Shown here: one piece after another, positions 55,732-64,000 of the stretch
Layout: each line of letters begins with the position of its first letter
Position numbering within the stretch: the first letter of the stretch is position 1
DNA from: Amorphophallus konjac
Lineage: Eukaryota > Streptophyta > Magnoliopsida > Alismatales > Araceae
Assembly: GCA_022559845.1 (NCBI GenBank)
Contig: CM040127.1
Location: 29,660,708-29,724,707, forward strand
DNA length: 64,000 nt
Direction: 5' to 3'
Notes under the pieces: generated by a model
Told to the model about the DNA's origin: nothing
Databases searched by the model: none
What the model saw: only the letters and a program-made list of their open reading frames with translations
Position numbers and translations under genes: made by a program

Positions 55732-56026
55732 CTTCTCGATCTTTGGGAACTGCGCCCACATCATCCGGAGAGCCATAAGAGTGTCGCTGAACGTAAGATT
55801 ATCCCCTGCATTGGCCAAAAGCGACACGCGACACATTAGTTAGACTAATCAATCCCCGTGAATCTACACAGCCGGATTCTGATAGAACCTTTACCCGGTT
55901 AACTCGATTTAAGCGTCTGGAGCGCGTAGACGAAAAATTACCTAATGTCAGGGCCTCCTCTGAGGATTCCACCTCGCCTTCGTCCCGGACGCGCTTCTTT
56001 CCAGCAGATCGAGACGACTCCGCCAT
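55732..56026 (-). CDS. STK19-like gene, exons 1 and 2 (5' part)
   Basis: Exon 1 (56026-55942) encodes MAESSRSAGKKRVRDEGEVE plus SSEEALTL and ends in phase 1 at a gtaattt donor. Exon 2 (55805-55732) begins after caatgcag and encodes GDNLTFSDTLMALRMMWAQF plus PKIEK, ending at gtatct. The joined 53 residues resemble the N-terminus of plant proteins annotated as STK19 homologues, now regarded as winged-helix DNA-binding proteins that act in transcription-coupled repair rather than as kinases. A basic cluster (KKRVR) could be a nuclear signal. Later exons (QPF..LRSQLYSS-like) were not found to the left before LTR-D. It is head-to-head with the RBM42-like gene 3.2 kb away. Confidence 0.55.
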
Positions 56027-56494
56027 CGCTCCGCCTTCCAGAGCGAGCGAGCGGAGGCACGGTGCCGCCGATCTGCTCCGGCGAACCTAGATGTCGATAC
56101 TTTTCTTCTCCCGTAATGGCGAAACAGAGAAGGGACGTTGGGGGTTTAGGCGCGCACGGCTGCTACCGAGTCAGAGGCGGGGGGAGCCGTCTAAAAGCTT
56201 TGACGACACTTCCCGTAATTAGAATAAATAGTGGAATTTTCAAACAGATCTCTTTGATAACGGATTATGATAAGTTATATGAACTGGGTCGGGATAAATT
56301 ATTCTTCGAGTTTATCTTTTTTAAGTTTGATAAGTTATTTCATGTGAAATGATAGAATGAGTTACTCTTATGATAAAGACATTATTCTTAATCGACCTCA
56401 AATAATTTAACCTTACTATCAAATTAAGTTAAGAGTGAGTAAGCGGAATAACTCATCATATTCTCCCTTATTATGTTATCAAAGTGGCCCCCTA
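56027..56494. other. Upstream region of the STK19-like gene
   Basis: GC-rich sequence to about 56200 (shared 5' side of the minus-strand gene) then AT-rich DNA. No clear TATA box was found. The 135-residue plus-strand frame at 55945-56352 overlaps exon 1 in antisense and is a shadow. Confidence 0.5.
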
Positions 56495-57135
56495 TGATTT
56501 ATTCGGGTTCAATTTAAAAATCAAATAAATTTGATAGATTTAATTTGATTTGATTTGAATTAAATTTTTAAAAAATTTAATTTAAGTTCAAACTGAATCG
56601 TATTAAAATTTTTAGTTTAATTTAATTTTGAAGTTCAAGAAACTAAATCTAACGGAATAACATGAATTTAAGAATATTTTTGTGAAGTTAATAAAAGTAT
56701 ATATATAACTATAAACTCTAATTCTAAAAGTCTAATCCTCGCCATCTCGATAAGATTTCATACTCTATGAAGTAGGTTTTAAATCACCTTCCATTTTATT
56801 ATAAATGGAGTTCTTAATTTTTTATGTGAAAATATTGTAGAACTTGTTCTTACATATTATAACTTTTGAAGTTATTTCTTTAAATTTTACTTTATTTGAT
56901 AGAAATTTTTTTACCCTATCTTTCTTTACTCCTATTTAAATCAAATCAAATTTATAAACGGAGATATGAATATGGTTCAAATCGAATCCAATCGAACCGA
57001 ATTCGGTTTGGTTTGATTTGATTTCAAAGTAGTTCGATTTGATTTGATTCGGGTTTAATCTTTAATTCGGTTCGATTTAGTTTGAAAAAAAGTATTTTCA
57101 AACTAAACCAAATCAAATCGTGCTCACCCCTATCA
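56495..57135. repeat. AT-rich MITE-like element
   Basis: The right end, read on the minus strand, is 'ggggtgagcacgatttgatttggtt', the usual start of a common plant MITE type. 'tttgatttgattt' and 'aaatcaaatcaa' words fill it in both orientations. The left border is a guess. Confidence 0.4.
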
Positions 57136-57478
57136 AATACACCCACCAACATAATTATACATTTTGATATTTAATAATATCGTATACTTATGTTTCTGTT
57201 ATTTAAAAACTAAATTATAATAACATATTTCATCACTAAAACTTGCTATCGTCAATCATCAAGCTTGCTATCGTCAATCATCGCGGAATAAAATAAGCCA
57301 ATGCTTCTCTCTCTTAATCTTTAAACAAAGGATTTCAAAAGTTGTCCAAATGAGACATGCAAGGGATTTTGCATGAAAATTATTGTTAGGAGTGAAGTTA
57401 CAGAAAAACTATTCATAGAAATATATTAGGAGACATATCACTGAGTTAATTTAAATAGTGCATAAATATCATTTAAAA

Positions 57479-57952
57479 TAGGGTTTGACGGACCGACTGT
57501 ATCGGGCGTCCCGATTTTTTGCCGGTACGGGACGGTACGGTTCTATCTCGCTACATCCCGCTCTGTCCCGTAAGATATATATATATAATATATATATATA
57601 TATAATAATATCATAAAATTCGTAACGCAGTTGGTTGGTGACTTGTTTGACTCTTTCAAGCGGTGCAAGTTCGAATCCTGCAAGTAAAATTTGAGATTTT
57701 GATTTTTTTAAATCAAAAATCTTGTAAAAAGATCCAAAAATTAAATGTAAACCGCCAGTTTCAAACTCGGGTCACGTTTGTGCGGGTAAAATCGCTCAAT
57801 CAACTTACCTATAAAATATTTGATATTTAAAATACTATATATAATATATAATTCGTGCCAGTTATGTCCCACGTACCGGTCGTCTCGATTTTTGGCTGGT
57901 ACGGTCTGCGACAGACGGTTCGGCCCGTCCCGGAACGGTTTGTCAAACCCTG
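57479..57952. mobile_element. MITE with agggtttgac ends and tRNA-like inside
   Basis: It starts TAGGGTTTGACGGACCG, ends CGGTTTGTCAAACCCTG, and is flanked by atttaaaa and atttaaac (7/8), an hAT-type duplication. The arms are rich in 'cggtacggg'. Two tRNA-like stretches lie inside in opposite orientation (about 57612-57690 plus, 57750-57812 minus). Confidence 0.8.
57612..57690 (+). other. tRNA-like sequence inside a MITE
   Basis: 'taacgcagttggttggtgac' resembles a Pol III A box region and 'agttcgaatcc' a B box, 35 nt apart, as in tRNAs or tRNA-derived SINEs. An acceptor stem is not evident, so it is not called a tRNA gene. Confidence 0.45.
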
Positions 57953-58122
57953 ATTTAAACGTGATTTTTTTTTAGGTTTTTAATAAAAATAAGTGATATA
58001 TCTCTAAATAAATATGGTATTTTTACATAATTTAGATTTACACAATGATATGCCTGTTAATACATTTGTAGGAGTGATTTTTTTATAAATTTTCATTTAA
58101 CAATAATTTTCATGCACAAAAA

Positions 58123-59200
58123 TCCAACATACAAATATTACTGCACTTGTACGTAATTTTCTGGCCATATTATTCGGGATGTCAAAATCTAAGGTATTAT
58201 CAATGATATGTATAACATTAACAAAATATATCATATCAAATATGCTTATATTATATTTTATAACAGATAATTAGATAAACACACACAAATGATACTAACA
58301 GCAATAGCAAAATCCCTAGAAACTTGATTTTTATTGATAATTTTATATTTTCACTAAAAAGATTAAGTAAATAATTTGAATAAAAGATATTTATTTGTTT
58401 GAGAAATTAAGATTCGTCGACTCGATCGTACTGATATTTTATTGATACGATATAGTATGACACTGTATCGCATTATATTATCTCGATCATCATATGTCAA
58501 GATTAAATAATTATTTAATGAATATATATTATAATAAAATATTATAAAAATATATGTAATTAAGTGGTTAATAAGTGTGTTAATTATTTGTTAAAAAATA
58601 ATAAAAAAATGTAAGAAAATGACATCTCGTGAGTTTTGAACTGTCGTTTCAACATTTCAAAGGAATGTTTCGAATCAAACTACATATAAAATTATATTTA
58701 ATATAAAATAATATTTACAGTATTTAAAAAAGATAATTTATATGTCGATAACATATGACGTACTAATTGTATTAGTCATTATCTAGTATGATCTGATACG
58801 AATGATATATGATATACCGTAATGATTTATTAAATTATAAGAGAAATTAAAATTAATACCGCTAAAGTTAAATAATTAATATTCGACATCTTTCTGATCA
58901 ATATTTCAATTTTTTTTATCTCTTTAAATTATATATATATATATCGCCCTTAAATATCCTGAGTTTACCGTACGAATACAATCATCTAACAAGAGTATAA
59001 CAGCAAATACAAATATGAGATGAACGTTTACGGAATTAACGATTTAAGAAGTATACATGTAAAAAAATCTTTTCTTTTCTTTTTTACTTTTTTTATTCTC
59101 CAAAGCGTTATTTGTCACCGACACTCACAGGCCACAACCGTGCCCGTAGGGCCCCTTTGTCTTCCTCCTGTGCTCTAGGATATCCGAAGGCTGCGCTTGC
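58123..59200. other. AT-rich intergenic DNA upstream of the RBM42-like gene
   Basis: Words such as 'tactgatattttattgatacgatatagtat' and 'gtattagtcattatctagtatgatctgatacg' recur near 58430-58530 and 58750-58820, suggesting one more decayed inverted-repeat element. The last 100 bp become GC-richer and should hold the promoter and 5' leader of the gene; no clear TATA box was identified. Confidence 0.45.
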
Positions 59201-59283
59201 TGTCTTCAAACCCTAGCTTCGGCTTCCTTGGCCGATCGTCGGGTAGGGTTTCGTCGTCACGAGGGAGGTCGCAACCGCGATCG

Positions 59284-61946
59284 ATGTCGGCAGAGCGGGC
59301 GTCGTCCTCGACCTCCGCGGCCAACGCATCGGAGTACTACTCCGGCGCGGCGCCCTACTTCCCCGTGCCGTTCCACCTGCAGAAGGCCGATCCCGCGTCG
59401 ACGTCCCAGCCGCTGGGCCTGGAGCAGCAGTACCTGGGCCACGCCCAGCCGCAGCAGTACTCGAAGCCCTATCTACCGCCGCCGCAGGTCCCGGCACCGC
59501 CAGTCAAGATCCCCGCGGCGGCGCCAGTCTACCCTGCGGCTTACCCTGCTGCGGCCCCGGCCGTCCCCGGAGTCTATTCCTTGCCTCAGTATCAGCAAGT
59601 GAGCCCCGCGTTCTATGCATCTTTGGTTTCTTGATGGTTTCTGCAATTACGAGTTCATATTTGTGTGTCTTGGTTTTGCTTTTGAGAATTCGTTCAGACG
59701 TAAATTGTTATGGTCCGTGTGAGAGACCTTGGCTTGTGTGAGGCCAGCACTAAGTTAGTCCCACATTGGATATTACCTGGGTGGTGAAGACCTAATAGTA
59801 GTGTGGTATGGGCCTCCCAAATGGCTAGCCATTTTGGGATGGTACCAGCCCATTACAAATTGGTGTCCGAGCCCATTCGATCCACGTTCATGAGGAAACG
59901 CGCATAAATGTCTGGGAAGTAGCGACCTGGGGGGCCCAAAGGGTGCCTAAACGGACTTCAGAATAGGCACCGGGGGCGGTGCCTCGTGAACGGGGGACAT
60001 TTGTTACGGTCTATGTGAGAGTCCTTGGCTTGTGTGAGGCCAGCATTCAGTTAGTCCCACATCGGATATTAGCTGGGGGGTGAAGGCGTAATAGTAGTGT
60101 GGTATGGGTCTCCCAAGTGGCTAGTCATTTTGGGATGGTATCAGCTCATTACATAAATATTGATTCTTCTGCTTTTGAGAATTCATTCAGAAGAAAGTGT
60201 CAAGAACAAAAAGACCTAAAGTGACACAAAGAATGTGCACTGGAAAGAATTTGAAGTAATACGTGCATGCGATAGGACTGATATATATAATCATTTCAGC
60301 TTAGGATGAATTATCTAGGTACATATGTCTTGACAAAGGCAATGTGATTGAATAGTCAATGTCAGTGGTGAATAATGTGGGAAAGGAATGATGGGCAGTT
60401 TTGGTTAACAGACCTTTCAATGGATTTACAGAAACTTCTACCTGGTTTATATTTGACTATGTTTGATCACATATTCCTTTTCTGGCAGGCATTTGTAAGA
60501 TTTTTAATTGTCCTAGAAATACCAAAAAACACACTGATTCTTAACCATTCATGCTTCAAATTTCAACAAGAACAATGTGAATCTTATTTGTGGAATACGG
60601 AATGTCAAAGGCATGAACAATCTCCAACTTGAGCTTCAAGGACAAGTATTGCAGGAGTTTCTGCTCGAGCTTCATCGCTCTTCAGTAGTTCAAATAAATA
60701 TTTGGAAGTGCTGCATGTAAGTCTCAATCAATATGTTTCCGATTAAAATCAAAGTTAGTACTTCTATTCTGCTTACATTCCCCAGTGCGAGCCTGAGCTA
60801 CTGTTGAGTGAGACCAGTGGGTCTGCAGTTTAGACGTCATTGAGCAGCAATAACAGTAGTTGATCACATGAGGGTGATTGAGAATCTGAGATAGACAAAT
60901 CGGCATGAATTGTATTTTTTAAAGCGGTTGTTTCCACTGTATATATATAAAATGAAAGAAAGGGATTTACAAGTGTAAGAAATGAGCTCTTAAAATATCC
61001 CTGTACAAAAGTACATCCAGAGGATGTCTACCCCAAGCGTGAATTGTAGTTGAACTTGCAGGGCACACAAAAAGAGATTCAAAGGATTTGCTGTTACAGG
61101 CGGTGTAGTGTCTCTTGCACTAATTATAGATCTAAGATTGAAGGAAGGCAAAATTGATGTTGTTGGACTGACAGTTTGTTGCAAAGGTGTTTATTTACAA
61201 ATTTGGGAGAGAAAGTGCATATTAGTGTGGTTCTTATTGTGTGAATGTAGCCATTAGTTTGCTAAACATTTTTTTTATTTTAATCATTAGTGGCTTGTAG
61301 GCAATGAAACATAGGCATAACTGAAAGAGTATACAACAGTCGCTTGGAGAGGCTACAGCTGGCAGCGTACTTCTTTTGATGTCCACTTTATCCCATTTGA
61401 GGATGTAGGATATCACTTCAGCTTCTACCATCCAGATTATTCCATCCTCATTCCTCAACATTGGGGAATTCCTACTTTATGGCTGAAATTATGAATGTTT
61501 GACCTTGAAGTTGCATTGAAACTGTTTTGACCAATCACATATGAATGTTCATTATGAATCTTATGATTCTGTGTTGCTATTTTGTTTATCTAGCTAACAT
61601 GAACTGTCAGTTCGTAGGTTTGATTGTACCTCTAGCTATTTTTAGGTTTATGAACATCACAATTAAATGCACAAGACATTCTTATATTTTCATTGTTAGA
61701 TGCCATTTTCAACTCTAGTTTTGTGGCTTCTCTTGGAAGGTTTTCAAGGCATTTATTTGATTAAACAGGCCCAACAATTGTTTCAAAGAGATGCACAAAC
61801 TATCACTCCGGAAGCTCTTGAAAGTGTAAAAGCAGCTTTGGCTAGCAGTGAGGTTGACCATAAAGCCGAAACAAAAAAGAAAGCAATACCTCGTAAAGCT
61901 GCTGGCCAAACTTGGGAGGATCCAACATTGTCAGACTGGCCAGAGA
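59284..61946 (+). CDS. RBM42: RBM42-like RNA-binding protein, exons 1 and 2 (partial)
   Basis: RBM42 proteins carry one C-terminal RRM and associate with splicing and ribonucleoprotein complexes in the nucleus. Exon 1 (59284-59598) encodes MSAERASSSTSAANASEYYS..., a Pro/Ala/Gln-rich N-terminus (about 105 residues) ending SLPQYQQ at a gtgagc donor. Exon 2 (61769-61946) begins after aaacag with AQQLFQRDAQTITPEALESV and ends GQTWEDPTLSDWPE plus one base at gtatgt. These exons join in frame and match the part just before the RRM of plant homologues. An upstream in-frame ATG at 59197 could add 29 residues; 59284 was chosen because it opens the conserved part. The RRM exons lie beyond the window, past LTR-E. 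Intron 1 (2.2 kb) holds a TRIM. Confidence 0.78.
59706..60153 (+). mobile_element. TRIM retrotransposon (448 bp)
   Basis: Two 152-bp LTRs (59706-59857 and 60002-60153) start TGTTA and end ATTACA, and the element is flanked by taaat on both sides (59701-59705, 60154-60158). After the left LTR, 'attggtgtccgagccc' stands in for a primer-binding site, and 'gaacgggggacatt' before the right LTR is the polypurine tract. It has no coding capacity. It sits in sense orientation in RBM42 intron 1. Confidence 0.93.
60159..61768. other. Rest of RBM42 intron 1
   Basis: AT-rich intronic DNA. Frames at 60375-60632, 60724-60906 and 61234-61461 show no domain or splice context. The 3' end has a T-rich tract and the aaacag acceptor at 61763-61768. 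Confidence 0.6.
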
Positions 61947-62639
61947 GTATGTCTTGTTACATTTTTTTATCACATTTGTTTTGTCTAAGTTAGGGAGTAC
62001 CATGCATCTTTTGGACCTTTATTGCATGGAAACTAGGTGTTCCATTGGTATCTGAAGCTTTGTTAAGTATTATCAGTTTATCAGTTCATCAGTTTGTGTC
62101 ATTACATTGCATTTTTTGAGGTATTAAAATTGCATGGCTGTGTGAACAAAATTCTGAATAATAATTATCTGTCATATGTATGTTGTCACAAAGAGGCAAG
62201 CAGGGCTGTTTTCAAGTACCAAGTAGTTGGGAAAGCCACACATAAGTTGTTTGTTAATGCAATTTTAGAAACCTTTCCACTTTCATTACATTACATTACA
62301 TGAGTCTTTTAGTAAGTAAACGGGATCCACTTCTGCAAGTCTATTCTGTCACTACTGTCAGAGGAAAAAAGGGACATGCTTTTTATACTTGAGCTGTGCA
62401 TGGTTTCTTGACTTATTATCTGGATAGACTGGATTAGGGTTCACCAAGAGACGATTCATAGGTCTATTGCAAGATTGTGCTTGTAGTAGGGTGTTTTTGC
62501 ACCTACATTTGTTGGCTCCATGGATATAGCGTACTGAGACTATTGCTATGATATAGGATTGTTGGAGGCAAAAAGAAAATGACACACAAAAAGTAAAAAT
62601 AATAAATGAATAGGCTATTTATAGGGGCTGCCCCCTTCT

Positions 62640-62795
62640 ATACTCCCCTAGAGGGGTTTTTGGACCGGGTCCACCTCCAAAGGGGGGTTTGCCCGGGTCC
62701 TTTGCCCCGGGTCCACCCCCCCCCCCAAGGGGGGGTTTGCCCCGGTTCCAACCCCCCAGAGGGGGGGGGGGTTTGCCCCGGGTCCATCCCCATGG
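62640..62795. repeat. Palindrome block 1 of LTR-E
   Basis: Words 'ggaccgggtccacc', 'aaggggggtttgcccc' and 'gggtccaccccccc' alternate. GGACC-G-GGTCC is a self-pairing 11-mer. Runs of C and G (up to ten) make exact unit limits unclear. Confidence 0.75.
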
Positions 62796-63237
62796 ACTTA
62801 TAAAAAAGGGGGGGAGTATGAAAAAAAACTTATGGAAAGGCTTGGGACTAGATTAAGAGACTGCACTTACAATCTTTGGCCTTAAAGGGGTGCTCTACCC
62901 TAATTAATGGGTGATACAAAACATCCCTCAATCAGAGACCAGGTTTAGTCCTTGGAAATTCCCCGATCAATGGCATTTCAATGACGACCAGCAACAATGA
63001 CAGCAGTAGCAGCAGATTTGCAACAGCGCAGCAACAAGGGCTGCAACAACAGTTAGCTGCAACAGCAATCCAACATCAATGCAACAATTGCAACAGCAGC
63101 ATCAATGCAGCACCTGCAATAAACATAGCAACAACAGCTGCAGCAGCAGCAAATAAAGATTAAACAGCAGCAGCAGTAAGTAGCAACAACACCAACATCA
63201 GCCCTTATCATCATCAACTTAAGGGGAAAAATCAACC

Positions 63238-63575
63238 AAACTTGACACAAAAGGGGTTTTGCCCCGGGTCCAACCCCATATGGGGGTTTTGCTCCGATTC
63301 CACCCCCATATGGGGAGTTTGGACCGGGTCCAACCCCCATATGGGGGTTTCAACCCGATTCCACCCCCATATGGGGGGTTTGGACTGGGTCCAACCCCCA
63401 TATGGGGGTTTTAACCCGATTCCACCCCCATATGGGGTTTTGGTCCGGTTCCACCCTCCCCACATGGGGTTTGGCCCGGATCCATCCTTTCTATGGGGTT
63501 TTAGCCCGAGAACAACTCCTAAACCTGGGGGTTTAGTCCGGATCAAGCCATAAATCCCCTATTTTGCCCCGGATG
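63238..63575. repeat. Palindrome array 2 of LTR-E
   Basis: About ten units centre on CCCCCATATGGGGG, a perfect palindrome in its best copies, alternating with 'tttggaccgggtccaa' and 'ttcaacccgattcca'. Open frames on both strands with repeated Trp/Gly/Pro words follow the period and are not genes. Confidence 0.9.
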
Positions 63576-63608
63576 GAGGGTGTAACCGCCGGGACTCCCT
63601 CGTTGCTC

Positions 63609-63616
63609 TATAAATA
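63609..63616 (+). promoter_or_regulatory. TATA box of LTR-E
   Basis: TATAAATA in 'gctcTATAAATAcccc', 34 bp after the palindrome array. The order of array then TATA box matches the five other LTRs. Confidence 0.8.
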
Positions 63617-64000
63617 CCCCAGTGGGGCCCCCATTTAGAAGAGAGGACGAGCGCAGACAGAGAGACGGAGCGCACGGACGGTGCTTGGTGCTTGTGTTTT
63701 CTTTTGAAGGCCCATCTTCCTGGGGGTGTTGTGCTGTAAGGGTATGCTATAAAGAGAAAACCTCTCTTAACTCATGTGCATCACCGGCCACTATGTGAAT
63801 TATGTAATTTGTGTATCTCTTTAGGGAAATGAGAGCATGCCCCCCTCTCATAGGAAACCCTTTTCAAGTCTTATAACTCTGTGGACACCCAGGATGTGTC
63901 CGGAAAATTTGTATAAGTCTTGATTGTCTATGAACAACGGGTCATGCCACTCCTTGGAGAGGGATTATAAAAAAAAGTTGATCCCCGACGTTGCGTTGAT

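Larger units (their letters stand above)
57366..58122. mobile_element. MITE with long inverted repeats (copy 2), interrupted
   Basis: Its arms 'ttttgcatgaaaattattgttagg' and 'caataattttcatgcacaaa' and its inner words match the element at 34949-35211. It is split by the MITE at 57479-57952. Removing that restores 'catttaaacgtgattttttt', as in copy 1 ('catttaagcgtgattttttt'). Confidence 0.75.
62560..64000 (+). mobile_element. LTR-E, 5' part (runs off window)
   Basis: It begins TGTTGGAGGCAAAAAG after aggat and resembles the start of LTR-D. In order: a first palindrome block (62640-62795), a CAG/CAA-rich stretch (62975-63200), a second palindrome array (63238-63575), a TATA box at 63609 and downstream LTR sequence to the window end. 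It lies in the presumed intron 2 of the RBM42-like gene. Confidence 0.75.

Noticed and set aside
57612..57690. A true tRNA gene
   Set aside because: A- and B-box words are present, but no acceptor stem or anticodon arm could be drawn, and it lies inside a MITE.

Overview
This window is plant nuclear DNA made almost entirely of transposable elements nested inside one another, with a short island of host genes at the right (about 53.55-62.56 kb). The organism is an angiosperm with a large, repeat-rich genome: the elements are Tat-like and chromodomain Ty3/gypsy elements, BED-finger hAT elements, a Helitron, a TRIM and MITEs, and the host exons have plant homologues and plant splice sites. The GC-rich first exons hint at a monocot, but the species cannot be settled.

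Layout. (1) 1-14326: a very large LTR element, LTR-A. Its left LTR is cut by the window edge and its right LTR is 3.5 kb. The interior is satellite-like and purine-rich, with only a broken integrase recognisable. (2) 14327-15726: the 3' part of a Helitron carrying a MATE-transporter fragment. (3) 15881-53551: one old LTR, LTR-D, blown apart by two nests. Nest 1 is hAT-1 (15976-33900), holding solo LTR-B1, a MITE and hAT-2; hAT-2 holds a complete chromovirus (22795-30496). Nest 2 is a GGTACC-rich DNA element (36822-53173) holding hAT-3 on the minus strand. hAT-3 is split by solo LTR-A2 (39216-50078), which holds hAT-4 and solo LTR-B2; LTR-B2 holds a PIE1/SWR1 helicase gene fragment and a MITE. 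Most junctions are proved by target-site duplications read directly: ggagc, gggac, cccat, catcaacc, tatgaaga, cctccagc, atggaggt and taaat. (4) 53552-62559: a host island with the first exons of an STK19-like gene (minus), an unidentified candidate exon (plus), intergenic MITEs, and exons 1-2 of an RBM42-like RNA-binding protein gene (plus) with a TRIM in intron 1. (5) 62560-64000: the start of another LTR, LTR-E, in RBM42 intron 2.

The most unusual theme is shared by all six large LTRs. Upstream of the TATA box each carries GC-rich inverted repeats, mostly in tandem, whose stem sequence differs from LTR to LTR while the palindromic design is kept. The 3' half carries a series of small hairpins; two of them show compensatory base changes between LTR-A and LTR-A2, and the terminal tetraloop hairpin is shared more widely. 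Together this suggests a lineage of giant, mostly non-autonomous retroelements defined by structured LTRs rather than by protein genes. The four hAT copies encode a BED-finger / DUF659 / hATC transposase with a G/S/Y/Q-rich tail, and share a minisatellite upstream of the start codon. No intact transposon gene was found. All coordinates and motif matches were read by eye; no alignment, folding or database search was run.
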